Made by a program: the position numbers and the translations under genes. Shown one piece after another: positions 27,569 through 36,819 of a DNA stretch of 64,000 nt. Under the pieces are notes generated by a model. The model searched no databases, was not told the origin of the DNA, and worked only from the letters and a program-made list of their open reading frames with translations. Source of the DNA: Selenihalanaerobacter shriftii. Its GTDB lineage: Bacteria > Bacillota > Halanaerobiia > Halobacteroidales > Acetohalobiaceae. Where the stretch lies: assembly GCF_900167185.1 (NCBI RefSeq), contig NZ_FUWM01000009.1, positions 62,001-126,000 of the forward strand, in the 5' to 3' direction. Numbering within the stretch: position 1 is the first letter of the stretch; each line of letters begins with the position of its first letter.

Positions 27569-27588
27569 ATGAATGAGTATTCATTCAT
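27569..27588. promoter_or_regulatory. TetR-type operator before the efflux operon
   Basis: ATGAATGA-GTAT-TCATTCAT, a 20-bp inverted repeat with GAATGA half sites, 53 bp before the tolC-like ATG. This is the typical form of operators of TetR-family repressors of RND pumps. No tetR gene is in the window, so the regulator lies elsewhere. TTGTGA/TATATA with 18 nt spacing at 27494-27523 is a weak promoter candidate upstream. Confidence 0.6.
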
Positions 27589-27641
27589 AACAAAGAGATA
27601 GTAAATTGATTTAAAAAATATAATTCATGGGAGGAGAATAG

Positions 27642-28961
27642 ATGAAGATTTTATCTAACAAAAAAATATTTATATTGATATTAATCTTACTTATAATTAG
27701 TAGTCTAAGTTTGATCGGTTGGACAGCAGAAAATAATAATTATCAAAATTTTAATCTATCAAAAATTATTAAATTAACTTTAAAGGTTAATTCTCAAATT
27801 AAAATTGCTAGACAGAAATTAAAAGTTACTGAAGCAAATTTAGCAAAAAGCAAGGCTAATAAATTACCAAAAGTTAATTTTGAATCCAGTTATACTGAAG
27901 TTGGAGAGACTGAATCAAAAGTGACTAATAAAGACACCTATCAAGCTGGTCTTAATGGTAGTTATCCTCTATATACAGGTAATAAATTATCTAAAAGAAT
28001 AAATATTAGGGATAATGAAGTAAAAAAAGCTAATCTCAATTTGGATAATAAAAAGAATGAAGTAATATTTAAAGTAACTACAGATTACTATAGGCTGTTA
28101 AAGGCTAAAAAATTAGTTAACTTAACTAAAAAGGCATTAACTCAAGTGGAAGCTCATTTGCAAGTAGCTAATTCCCGTTATGAAGCAGGCGCTGTATTAA
28201 TTACAGATGTATTAAAAACAAAAGTCAGAAAAACAAAAGTACAAAAGGATTTAATTAATGCTAAGAACAAAGTAGAAATTATAAAATCTCAACTTAAAAA
28301 TAGTATTGGTTTATCTCAAGTTAAATCTATTTCAATTAAAGGTGGATTAAAACAAACAAATTATAGTTTATCTTTAGAGGAATGTTTAGAAGAAGCTTTT
28401 ATTAATAGAGCTGATTTGAAGCAATTTCAATTAAATTTAGTTAATTATCAAACTAAACTTGAAATAGCTAAAGCATCAGATTCACCAGAACTTATGTTAG
28501 TTGGAAATTATAAATGGACCGGTGGAGAAATGTTACCAGAAGATAATAATTGGGATTTGACATTAAATTTACAATTACCACTTTATGATGGAGGTCAGAC
28601 TAAAGCAGTAATAAAAGAAGCAGAAGCTAATTTAAAACAGATGAAAGAAATTAAATGGCAATTAAAAGAAGGTATTGCTTTAGAAGTGAAAAGTTCTTAT
28701 CTAGATAAGGAATCTGCTGCAAAAATGGTAGAAGTTACTTTCAAAAGCATACAAGAGGCTAAAGAGAATTTAAGAGTTGAAAGATTAAGATATAAAGAAG
28801 GAAGTGCTACTAGTACAGAAGTTATTGATGCAGAAATCTCTTTAACGACAGCTAAAACCAATTATTTAGAAGCAAAATATAATTATCAGATGGCGGTCGC
28901 TAGATTAATTAAGGCAATGGGGAGCTATGATAGGAGGGGACAATATGAAAAAAAGTTATAG
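27642..28961 (+). CDS. TolC-family outer membrane channel
   Basis: A 439-residue protein with a signal peptide (about residues 10-29) and two TolC-like repeats rich in long coiled-coil helices (e.g. NSQIKIARQKLKVTEANLAK, SRYEAGAVLITDVLK, LRYKEGSATSTEVIDAE). It forms the outer-membrane exit duct of a tripartite pump, so the cell should have an outer membrane. It overlaps the next gene by 17 nt. GGGAGGAG precedes the ATG. The TetR-type operator lies upstream. Confidence 0.88.
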   Translation: MKILSNKKIFILILILLIISSLSLIGWTAENNNYQNFNLSKIIKLTLKVNSQIKIARQKLKVTEANLAKSKANKLPKVNFESSYTEVGETESKVTNKDTYQAGLNGSYPLYTGNKLSKRINIRDNEVKKANLNLDNKKNEVIFKVTTDYYRLLKAKKLVNLTKKALTQVEAHLQVANSRYEAGAVLITDVLKTKVRKTKVQKDLINAKNKVEIIKSQLKNSIGLSQVKSISIKGGLKQTNYSLSLEECLEEAFINRADLKQFQLNLVNYQTKLEIAKASDSPELMLVGNYKWTGGEMLPEDNNWDLTLNLQLPLYDGGQTKAVIKEAEANLKQMKEIKWQLKEGIALEVKSSYLDKESAAKMVEVTFKSIQEAKENLRVERLRYKEGSATSTEVIDAEISLTTAKTNYLEAKYNYQMAVARLIKAMGSYDRRGQYEKKL

Positions 28962-30243
28962 ATTTAAGGTAGGATTACTTGTATTATTAATTTTAACAGT
29001 ATTATTAACTGGATGTGGACAACAAGAAAATGAAGAAGTAAGTAATGTAAATTCTAAAAATATTGAACAAGTACAAAAAGATACTAAATCTGGCTCACAA
29101 AAAATTGAAGTAAATGTTTTGAAAATTGAAAAGGAAGATTTTAAATCAGAATTAGAGATTACCGGTACTATTGAAGGTATAAAAGAAGTTAATACTTTTG
29201 CTGAAACAAATGGTAAATTAATAGATTTAAAGGTAAATGAAGAGGAAGAAATTAAGAAGGGAGAGATTATTGGAGTTTTAAAAAGAGATATATTAAAAGC
29301 TAAAGTAGAACAGGCGAAAGCCAATTTAGAAGTGGCCCAAACAAATTTGAATAAAATAAATGCTGGAGCAAGAAATCAAGAATTAAAACAAGCTAAAGCA
29401 AGTGTTAATCAAGCTGAAGCTAATTATAAAAAAGCTAATGCCGATTATAAAAGAATTAGTAAATTATATAAAGATGGAGCGACCACTAAAGAACGTTTAG
29501 ATACTGTAAAAACTAATTATATGGTAGCTAAAGCTAAATTAAATTTTGCTCAAGAAAATTTAAATTTGATTCAAGAAGGAGCACGGAAGGAAGATAGAAT
29601 TGCAGCTAAATTTAAATTAAAACAAGCTCAAGCAGCATTAAAGCTAACTAAAGAAAAATTAAATAATACTGTAGTTACAGCACCAGTTTCTGGAGTTATT
29701 ACTGATGTTTTTATTGAAGAAGGAGAAATGGTAAATGCTAATAAACCATTAGCTTATCTCGTAAGTATGAATCAGGTTCTATTAAAGGCAGATGTTAGTA
29801 CTAAGGAATTATCTAATTTAGCTGTAGGGCAAACAGCTTATATTAAGGTTAATAGTTATCCTAAAGAAATATTTAAGGGGCAAATTAGTAAGATTGGATC
29901 TAAAGTAGATAAACAGAGTAGAACTATTGAAGTTGACATTATAATTAATAATCCTGAATTCAAATTAAAATCAGGTATGTTTGGAAAAGGAAGAATCATA
30001 TTAAATACTTGGAAAGATGTAATTATTTTGCCTAAGAGTGTTGTAAAGTCAAAACAACAAAATTATATTTATGTAGTTAAAGATGATTTTGTAGTTAAAA
30101 GAAAAGTTGAGGTTGAATCAATTTCTAAAAATAAATACTTGGTAACAGAAGGTTTACAACCAGGTGAACAAGTTATCACTTCTAATTTTAATCAAATAAA
30201 TCCAGGAGAACAGATCTATATTAGAAAGCAGGGGAGTGAATAA
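28945..30243 (+). CDS. RND efflux periplasmic adaptor lipoprotein (MFP)
   Basis: A 432-residue membrane fusion protein. It is a lipoprotein (lipobox LLTGC at about residue 19), then has a biotinyl-lipoyl-like part split by an alpha hairpin (coiled coil about residues 115-235), and a beta barrel. AGGAGGGG favours the ATG at 28945. It links the inner-membrane pump to the TolC channel. It ends 2 nt before the pump gene, so the three genes form one operon. Confidence 0.88.
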   Translation: MKKSYRFKVGLLVLLILTVLLTGCGQQENEEVSNVNSKNIEQVQKDTKSGSQKIEVNVLKIEKEDFKSELEITGTIEGIKEVNTFAETNGKLIDLKVNEEEEIKKGEIIGVLKRDILKAKVEQAKANLEVAQTNLNKINAGARNQELKQAKASVNQAEANYKKANADYKRISKLYKDGATTKERLDTVKTNYMVAKAKLNFAQENLNLIQEGARKEDRIAAKFKLKQAQAALKLTKEKLNNTVVTAPVSGVITDVFIEEGEMVNANKPLAYLVSMNQVLLKADVSTKELSNLAVGQTAYIKVNSYPKEIFKGQISKIGSKVDKQSRTIEVDIIINNPEFKLKSGMFGKGRIILNTWKDVIILPKSVVKSKQQNYIYVVKDDFVVKRKVEVESISKNKYLVTEGLQPGEQVITSNFNQINPGEQIYIRKQGSE

Positions 30244-30245
30244 TC

Positions 30246-33200
30246 ATGAGTCTACCTAAATTTTCTGTTGAAAAACCTTATATAGTAATTGCTTGTACTT
30301 TAATTATTTTATTATTAGGAGTCCTTGCTTTTAATATTCTTCAGACTAAATTATATCCAGAGCTCAACCCAACAGTAGTTACAGTTTTAACTGAATATCC
30401 TGGAGGATCTGCTGAAGATATAAATGATTTAATTAATGAACCTTTAGAGGATAAATTAGCTGCCGTAGAAGACGTTCAAAATATAGAAACTAAAGCCCAA
30501 CAAGGCAGCTCAGTGGTTACATTAGAATTTGGTTACGATAAAGATATTAATGTAGCATCAGTAGATGTTCAAAATGTAATTAATCGGATTAAAGATGAAT
30601 TACCAGATGATATTGAAGAACCACAGGTATTAAAGGTGGATTCTTCTAATAAACCTGTTTTAACTGTGGCTGTAAACGGCAATAATTCTTTAGTAGAATT
30701 AAAAAGTTTAATTGAAAATGAAATTAAGCCTAAATTTCAAGTTATTTCTGGTGTTTCATCAGTCACTACTTTTGGTGGTCTAGAAAGAGAAATAGCTGTA
30801 AAAGTAGATAAAAATAAATTAAAGGCTTATGAAATTCCAATTAATTTGCTTACTCAAAAAATTAAAGATGAGAATTTAACTAGTCCTGCTGGGAAGATAA
30901 CTACTAATGATAATGAATATTTAGTTAGGGTTGTAGGTGAATATCAAAGTATAAAAGAATTAGGAAATATAGTTATTAGTAATTTTAATGGCAGATTAGT
31001 TAGACTACATGATATAGCTGAAGTAGCAGATAGTTATGAAGAACCTACGAGTAAATTTAGAGTAAATGGTCAAAAAGCAGTAGCTCTTAATATTAAAAAG
31101 GCTGATGACGCCAACACTGTAAAAGTAGTAAGTAATGCTAAGGAAAGATTAACAGATTTAAAAAAGAAATATCCTCAGCTTAATTTTAAAATAGTAGATG
31201 ATCAGTCGGATTTAGTCAATATAGTTGTTAATAGCATGATTGGTAGTCTAAGAAGTGGAATTATATTAACAATTCTTATTTTATTTCTATATTTAGTAAG
31301 TGTTAGAAGTACTTTAATTGTTGCTCTTTCAATTCCTACTACCTTCTTAGTAACTTTAGGACTACTTAAAGCTGTTGGGTTAACTTTAAATATGGTTACT
31401 ATGTCTGGATTAATTTTAGCTACAGGAATGTTAGTTGATGATTCTATAGTAGTTATTGAAAGTATAGTAAGACATGTTAAAGAAGGTAAAAAGCCATTTC
31501 AAGCAGCTATTATAGGAGCAGAAGAGATAACCTTAGCCAGTATGGCAGGGACTACTACTTCAATTATCGTATTACTACCTTTAATCTTTGTAGGTGGTTT
31601 TGTTCAACAGATGTTTAAACCTTTGGCTTTAACTTTAATCTTTGCTTGGACGACATCTGTATTTTTATCATTAACTTTAATTCCATTCTTAGCTTCTAGG
31701 ATTTTGAAAGATAAAGCTGGATTAAATAAGTTAGAAAGTTTAGTTTCGTTCTTTAATAAAGGAGTTGAATTTATTAAAGATAAATATATTAAAATTTTAG
31801 AATTTAGTTTAAATAAATGGTTTATAGTTATACCATTAATCCTAATAATCTTTGTAGGAACAATGCGGCAAGTTCCTAAGATTGGCGCTGAAAAATTACC
31901 TAAAATGGATTCAGCTCAAACAAGAATTTCGATTGAAGCTGAACCTGGTTCTTCTTTAGAAAAGACAGGTCAAATTGTTAGCCAAATAGAAAAAATTCTA
32001 GCTCAAGAAGAAGAGATTATTATCTTTTCTAGTCAAATAGGTGCTGAATCAGGTAACTTATCTAATGCAAAGACAGGTGCTAATGGGGTACAACAGGCTA
32101 ACCTTTCAATAGTACTCACTGATAGACATGACCGTACTGAAGGTATTTGGGATATACAAAAACGTATTAGAAATAAAATTTCTAAAATTCCTGGAATTAG
32201 AACAGCAATTGTTAGAGAAGTTGGTACTACTGTAGTATCTACAACAAAAGCACCTCTTGTAATCGAGGTTTATGGTCGAAATTTACAGACTTTAGAGAAG
32301 TTAGCTATGAATATAAAAGAAAAAATGAATGACGTTCCAGGCTTAGTAGACTTAGCTACTACTTGGACTTTGAATAATCCAGAATATCATCTTAATATAG
32401 ACCATGACCGCTTAGCTGACTTAAATTTAACTACTAGAGAGGTTAGTAATCAAGCTATGATCAGTTTTGAAGGTCTAGAAGTATCAAAATTCAAATTACC
32501 TTACAAAGATGATTTAGATATTAGAGTTAAATATCAAGATAATGATCAAAATGAGATAATTGATATCAAACAAGCAATGATTAAATCACCAAAAGGACCC
32601 GTGATTACTTTAAAATCACTAGTAGATATAGAAAAAACCAAAAGAGCTAATTTAATTACAAGAGAAAAATTCAAGAATAAAATATCAATTATAGGTTATA
32701 ACCGAGGACGGCCTTTGAGTAAAGTAGCTAATGATGTTAAGGATAAATTAAAAGGTGTCAAACTACCAGATAATTATGAAGCAAAAGTTACTGGAAAACA
32801 GGAAGATTTAAAGAAATCAATGAAACGAATGGGAATTAGTTTTGTTTTAGCTATTCTATTAATTTATATAATCTTAATAGGTCAATTTAAATCCTTTATC
32901 TATCCGTTAATTATTATGTTAGCTATTCCTCTAGAGATGACTGGAGTTGTAAATGCTTTACGCTTTACAGGAAAATATCTTTCATTACCTGCTATCATGG
33001 GAGTTATTCTACTAACAGGAATTGTAGTTAATAACTCAATATTATTAATTGATAGAGCTATATCTAATCGTAAGAAAGGTATGGATGACAAGCAAGCAAT
33101 TATGGAATCTGCTTCTACTAGATTTAGACCAATTTTAATGACAGTAACTTCAACCATTGGAGGAATGTTACCTTTAGCTTTAGCATTGGCAACAGGCTCA

Positions 33201-33323
33201 GAACGATTTGCTCCATTAGCTACCAGTGTAATTGGTGGTTTAATTGTTTCTACATTTTTAACTCTTATTCTAGTGCCAGTAATGTATAATTTAGTTACAA
33301 ATATTAGTGCTAAATTTCAATAG
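30246..33323 (+). CDS. RND efflux pump (HAE1-like, AcrB family)
   Basis: A 1025-residue inner-membrane pump with 12 expected helices and two large periplasmic loops. The proton-relay aspartates D398-D399 are visible in GMLVDDSIVVIE, and the conserved segment GIVVNNSILLID appears in the second half. The length fits the AcrB/HAE1 family. Together with the two preceding genes it exports toxic compounds, lipids or other hydrophobic substrates. The specificity is not clear. Confidence 0.9.
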   Translation: MSLPKFSVEKPYIVIACTLIILLLGVLAFNILQTKLYPELNPTVVTVLTEYPGGSAEDINDLINEPLEDKLAAVEDVQNIETKAQQGSSVVTLEFGYDKDINVASVDVQNVINRIKDELPDDIEEPQVLKVDSSNKPVLTVAVNGNNSLVELKSLIENEIKPKFQVISGVSSVTTFGGLEREIAVKVDKNKLKAYEIPINLLTQKIKDENLTSPAGKITTNDNEYLVRVVGEYQSIKELGNIVISNFNGRLVRLHDIAEVADSYEEPTSKFRVNGQKAVALNIKKADDANTVKVVSNAKERLTDLKKKYPQLNFKIVDDQSDLVNIVVNSMIGSLRSGIILTILILFLYLVSVRSTLIVALSIPTTFLVTLGLLKAVGLTLNMVTMSGLILATGMLVDDSIVVIESIVRHVKEGKKPFQAAIIGAEEITLASMAGTTTSIIVLLPLIFVGGFVQQMFKPLALTLIFAWTTSVFLSLTLIPFLASRILKDKAGLNKLESLVSFFNKGVEFIKDKYIKILEFSLNKWFIVIPLILIIFVGTMRQVPKIGAEKLPKMDSAQTRISIEAEPGSSLEKTGQIVSQIEKILAQEEEIIIFSSQIGAESGNLSNAKTGANGVQQANLSIVLTDRHDRTEGIWDIQKRIRNKISKIPGIRTAIVREVGTTVVSTTKAPLVIEVYGRNLQTLEKLAMNIKEKMNDVPGLVDLATTWTLNNPEYHLNIDHDRLADLNLTTREVSNQAMISFEGLEVSKFKLPYKDDLDIRVKYQDNDQNEIIDIKQAMIKSPKGPVITLKSLVDIEKTKRANLITREKFKNKISIIGYNRGRPLSKVANDVKDKLKGVKLPDNYEAKVTGKQEDLKKSMKRMGISFVLAILLIYIILIGQFKSFIYPLIIMLAIPLEMTGVVNALRFTGKYLSLPAIMGVILLTGIVVNNSILLIDRAISNRKKGMDDKQAIMESASTRFRPILMTVTSTIGGMLPLALALATGSERFAPLATSVIGGLIVSTFLTLILVPVMYNLVTNISAKFQ

Positions 33324-33436
33324 TAAATATAAATATAATTAAAAATTTCTCCTGTCTTTGATTATTATCATATTATTGATTATTAGATAGTGATATTATG
33401 GATTAAAGATAAGTTATGAAGATAAGGGGGGATTAA

Positions 33437-33700
33437 GTGAGTAAGAAACCTAAAATTAAAATATCATTAGTAGATAAAAAAGGTCAGGGACATTGTCATC
33501 ATGGTCATAAGATAGGTGATACTTTTGATTTTGATACACAAAGAGGAAAATTGTGCTCTATGGCAATGCATGTAGCTTTTCCATATATAGATATATTAAG
33601 ATATGGTGGTGAACTACCCCAAAATGAAGATGGTGAAATGCTGTTTTGTTGTTCAGATGTAGATGTTATTAATGTATTTAAGATTGAAGCATTAGAATAG
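33437..33700 (+). CDS. TIGR04076-family protein
   Basis: An 87-residue protein with the pattern of the TIGR04076 family: VDKKGQGHCHHGHKIGDTF early and MLFCCSDVDVINVFKIEAL late, with a conserved Cys/His set. It starts at GTG behind AAGGGGGG. The family is widespread in anaerobes with no known function; metal or cofactor binding is plausible. Confidence 0.75.
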   Translation: MSKKPKIKISLVDKKGQGHCHHGHKIGDTFDFDTQRGKLCSMAMHVAFPYIDILRYGGELPQNEDGEMLFCCSDVDVINVFKIEALE

Positions 33701-33778
33701 TAGAATAAGTGATTCAAGTTTTGTTTAATATAATCATATAAGTTATATAGCAATACAAATAATAATAGGAGTGATTAG

Positions 33779-34420
33779 ATGAGTCAAATGTTAGGTCCAA
33801 TCCATCATTGGTTATATAATCAAATTAAAACAGTAGAAGATAGAGAAGTAAAGGTAGTAAAAGCTTTTACAGAAAAATATGGAGTAGAAGTAAAAGAATT
33901 AGCAAATGATATTAGAGGCGAATACGGTGAGTTAAAGGATGATTCGGCTTTAGAAGATTTAATAGTAAATAGCCACATCCATCCTTGGTTAGAAGGTGCA
34001 ATCGATACAGCTCAAACTAGAGAAGCAGTTATCGTTAAAGAATTAATGGATAAGTATAATGATCAGAATTTATTACAAGAAATCTATCAACAACATGGGG
34101 CTTATTTAGCTAAGCAATCTGGTGAAGATATAACAAATAATGATTTAAAGACAGCTTTTGAAGCATTACAGAATACTTTAGTAGAACGAATGCCTTGTGA
34201 CCGCTTATCACAAGTAATTCAAGATGATAGTAATAAAATTGTTTGGCGACATAATAGTAGGCTTCACACTGAGTTTTGGCAAAAAGTAGATGTATCAATT
34301 GAATTAATGCATCAATTATATGCTGATTGGATTAAAGGATTTATGAGAACTATTAATCCTCAAATTCAACATGAACGTAAAATTACTAATGACTACTATG
34401 AAGATATATTTACTTTATAA
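33779..34420 (+). CDS. hypothetical protein with duplicated HxW module
   Basis: A 213-residue protein without a known family. It holds an internal duplication: GPIHHWLYNQIKTVEDREV (about residues 6-24) and SHIHPWLEGAIDTAQTREA (about 74-92), each followed by a short helical stretch. A third, divergent region (about 145-195; RLHTEFWQKVDVSIELMH) also contains His and Trp. No signal peptide. AGGAGTG precedes the ATG. The His content could fit metal binding; the duplication is seen directly, the function is unknown. Confidence 0.6.
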   Translation: MSQMLGPIHHWLYNQIKTVEDREVKVVKAFTEKYGVEVKELANDIRGEYGELKDDSALEDLIVNSHIHPWLEGAIDTAQTREAVIVKELMDKYNDQNLLQEIYQQHGAYLAKQSGEDITNNDLKTAFEALQNTLVERMPCDRLSQVIQDDSNKIVWRHNSRLHTEFWQKVDVSIELMHQLYADWIKGFMRTINPQIQHERKITNDYYEDIFTL

Positions 34421-34447
34421 TTAAAAATAAATATATACAAAGTTGTA

Positions 34448-34499
34448 TATTCATAGATAAAACATGGGTGATTAATCACCCATGTTTTATCTATGAATA
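34448..34499. repeat. 52-bp perfect palindrome between convergent genes
   Basis: The 26-base halves 34448-34473 and 34474-34499 are exact reverse complements without a loop. It lies between convergent genes and could serve as a bidirectional terminator, but there is no T-tract after either arm. Confidence 0.8.
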
Positions 34500-34532
34500 A
34501 ATTTAATCTTTTTTGTACAAATTACAGCTGTT

Positions 34533-34757
34533 TTATGCTTCTGCTTCTTCATCAAATGGAGCTCCACCAGCAAGCTTTCTTACAGCTGCAATAGCATCAA
34601 ATGGTATCTCTACTCTTACATCCTCATCAATTAAAGTAATAAAATCTAATCCTATTTGACATAGAATTCCTTCTTGAACACAACAACCTTCTCCAGCAGT
34701 AATAATAACCTCAACAAAATCACCCATTTGTTCTTCTAGCAAGTCTTCAAAAGGCAT
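34533..34757 (-). CDS. small CC-motif protein, paralogue 1
   Basis: A 74-residue acidic protein with a conserved GCC pair (residues 24-26) and a further Cys (33) in EGILCQ, then VEIPFDAIAAVRKLAGGAPF. The pattern of short strands is a little like small Sm-like or spore-coat proteins. It is 57/74 identical to the product at 36893-37117. AAAGGGGG lies before the ATG on the minus strand. The family is not recognised. Its neighbours (DUF2935, Spo0E-like) hint at spores, which is inference. Confidence 0.7.
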   Translation of the reverse strand: MPFEDLLEEQMGDFVEVIITAGEGCCVQEGILCQIGLDFITLIDEDVRVEIPFDAIAAVRKLAGGAPFDEEAEA

Positions 34758-34906
34758 TTTTATTCCCCCTTTAAAATCTATATATTATATATTATTAAAA
34801 TTTCATTGAAGTGTTACAAAAAATAGACTTTTAAATAAATTTATTTTGAATTTTATCGCACTAATCTACGAGAAATGACATATGATACAAATTAAGGAGG
34901 GATAAT

Positions 34907-36073
34907 ATGAAAAAAGAGCGAATAAAAAATCAAATTGTTGATGATAGTTTAAATGATATTCGTTTCTGGGTAGCAAGAATGAAAGAGCACGCTCTCTTTA
35001 TTAAATTAGGTTTACCTGCTGATCGTGTAGGATTAAGAGAGGAAGCCCAAGATTTTATTGATGAATTTGAAGAGTTAGAAGAAAGATTAAATAATGTAAC
35101 AGAAATCAATACTGAATTACTACAAAACTTAATTGATGCTGTTTCAGATTTAATAGGGTTTAAGCAAGATATTTTAAATATGTTAGTTGAATGTGAATTA
35201 CGCTCCAGCTTAATGCCTTCATTAGTAGACCATCTTATTAGCGAAGCAATATACTTTCAAGAGATTTTGATTAATACTCCAGAACCTAATACTTTTAGAG
35301 AAATACTTCAAGAAGAAGTATTTTGGCTACAAATCATGGAAGAACACGTAGAATTCATAATTCATTTGCTTGACCCATCTGAAAAAACATTATTAACCCA
35401 AGCAGAACAATTTCGCGAAATTTTTTCACGTTTACTCGAAATCGCTCGTGATTTAGAATCGATGGCAGAGTCACTCCCTGATTGTTTTAATACAGTAATT
35501 AGATTTACAAATGAAGTTATAGAGGCAACAACTGAATTACGTGATTTTAAGGCAGCAGCTCACGAGTTAGTTGAAGATTGTCAAGTATTAAGTACAGTTC
35601 CAACTCCAATTCTAACAGCTCATGTCCGCTTAGAAACTGATAAATTCCTTGAAGAATTAGATGAATTAAAAGATAATATACCTGAATGTGATGCGGAACC
35701 ACCAACAGGTGAGTTTGATTTTGAGACTTTGGCTAGAAATAATACTGATAATTTTAGAGGAAGACTTGAAGAAAGATTCTTTGGAGCAACTAATCTAGTT
35801 GAATTAACAAATATACTGGATGAATTTGGTATTCAGATACCAAGTAGAACAGATTTTAATAGAAATATAGTTATTGGAGCAATTGAATATGATATTGATA
35901 GTCTAAACTTAGAAAATATGACTATTCAAGTAGTAGTTAACCGTAAACAAAGAGGATATCATTTAATTAAAATGTTAAAAAATCAATTACCTAATCCAGG
36001 TAATTATACGTTAGAATTTGTAACAACTAGAGGAACTACTTTAGACCGAGATCAAATAAATATAGAATCTTAA
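34907..36073 (+). CDS. DUF2935-domain protein with C-terminal extension
   Basis: A 388-residue protein with two DUF2935-type repeats (FWVARMKEHALFIKLGLP at about residue 21 and FWLQIMEEHVEFIIHLLD at about 144), each a helical bundle with His residues. Residues after about 270 (ATNLVELTNILDEFGIQIP ... VVVNRKQRGYHLI) are beta-rich and not part of the domain. DUF2935 proteins occur in spore formers, perhaps spore associated. AAGGAGGG precedes the ATG. It is divergent from the CC paralogue 1. Confidence 0.78.
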   Translation: MKKERIKNQIVDDSLNDIRFWVARMKEHALFIKLGLPADRVGLREEAQDFIDEFEELEERLNNVTEINTELLQNLIDAVSDLIGFKQDILNMLVECELRSSLMPSLVDHLISEAIYFQEILINTPEPNTFREILQEEVFWLQIMEEHVEFIIHLLDPSEKTLLTQAEQFREIFSRLLEIARDLESMAESLPDCFNTVIRFTNEVIEATTELRDFKAAAHELVEDCQVLSTVPTPILTAHVRLETDKFLEELDELKDNIPECDAEPPTGEFDFETLARNNTDNFRGRLEERFFGATNLVELTNILDEFGIQIPSRTDFNRNIVIGAIEYDIDSLNLENMTIQVVVNRKQRGYHLIKMLKNQLPNPGNYTLEFVTTRGTTLDRDQINIES

Positions 36074-36083
36074 TGAAGTTTAG

Positions 36084-36122
36084 CAAAAGCAGTTATCAAA
36101 TTTGATAACTGCTTTTGTTTTT
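36084..36122 (+). terminator. 34-bp perfect palindrome terminator
   Basis: CAAAAGCAGTTATCAAA and its exact reverse complement, without a loop, followed by a T-rich tail. It ends the DUF2935 gene. Confidence 0.85.
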
Positions 36123-36263
36123 ATCAAAGAAAAGTGAGTTACATTATTTTTAATAGTTAATGTGATATTTATCAGAAAAGATAGTGATAACTTTAGCTGA
36201 AATTAATCTTAAAAATTAATATAATATAATTAAAGATATTAAGCTATTAAAGGAGAATTTATT

Positions 36264-36551
36264 ATTGATATTTTAGAGAAAAATTTAACGTTAGCTGTGA
36301 TGTCATTAATTATAATTTTAGTAATTATGTTTATTCATACAAGTAATAATGAATACGGTTGGGAAAGTTACAATTATGAAATTATTAAATATCAAGTTAA
36401 AGCTGGGGACACTTTATGGGCAATTGCTAAAAAACATAAACCAAAACAAATAAAGATTCGAGAATATATTTATTACTTAAGAAAGTTAAATGAAGATAAA
36501 GTTAAGTTAATTATTGGTGATGAAATAAAAGTATATAAGATTAAATCATAA
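36264..36551 (+). CDS. LysM protein with apparent ATT start
   Basis: About 95 residues with an N-terminal membrane segment (LAVMSLIIILVIMFI) and one LysM domain (YQVKAGDTLWAIAKKH ... IIGDEIKVYKI) that binds peptidoglycan. AAAGGAG at 36249-36255 is 8 nt before ATT at 36264, in frame with the downstream GTG (36297) and ATG (36300). Neither of those has a site. I therefore prefer ATT, which is inference. It resembles the LexA-controlled LysM gene at 46693. Confidence 0.72.
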   Translation: MDILEKNLTLAVMSLIIILVIMFIHTSNNEYGWESYNYEIIKYQVKAGDTLWAIAKKHKPKQIKIREYIYYLRKLNEDKVKLIIGDEIKVYKIKS

Positions 36552-36598
36552 GCGTAAATTAACTATCATAAATAATTTTAAAAAAGGAGCTATTAAAG

Positions 36599-36757
36599 AT
36601 GAATATTAAGTGTCTAAAAACAGAAATTAATAAGTCGAAATTAGAGCTTGTTCAAATAGTGAATAATAAAGACGATTTAGTTAGAGAAAAAGTAATTGAA
36701 AAAAGTGAGAAATTAGATAAATTAATTATTAATTATATGAAAATTAAAAAGAAGTAG
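36599..36757 (+). CDS. Spo0E-like aspartyl-phosphate phosphatase
   Basis: A 52-residue helical protein that keeps the Spo0E signature SEKLDKLIINYM (SxxLDxLI) near residue 36. Spo0E-like peptides dephosphorylate Spo0A~P and so delay sporulation. AAGGAG precedes the ATG. A strong hairpin follows at 36785. It is short, so the call rests on this motif and helical content. Confidence 0.75.
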   Translation: MNIKCLKTEINKSKLELVQIVNNKDDLVREKVIEKSEKLDKLIINYMKIKKK

Positions 36758-36784
36758 CTTATGAATTTTGCATATAGGCTATAT

Positions 36785-36811
36785 CTCCCGTAGCTACTGT
36801 AACTACGGGAG
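36785..36811 (+). terminator. hairpin after the Spo0E-like gene
   Basis: Perfect 9-bp stem CTCCCGTAG/CTACGGGAG with a nine-base loop. GC content is high for this window. No T-tract follows directly, so termination is likely but not certain. Confidence 0.6.
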
Positions 36812-36819
36812 TGATCTAT

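Noticed and set aside
28956-29324. Minus-strand 122-codon frame
   Set aside because: It lies wholly inside the adaptor gene, has no ribosome site, and its composition is that of an antisense shadow.
36785-36811. Small RNA gene
   Set aside because: A single GC-rich hairpin just after a short gene is more simply its 3' end.
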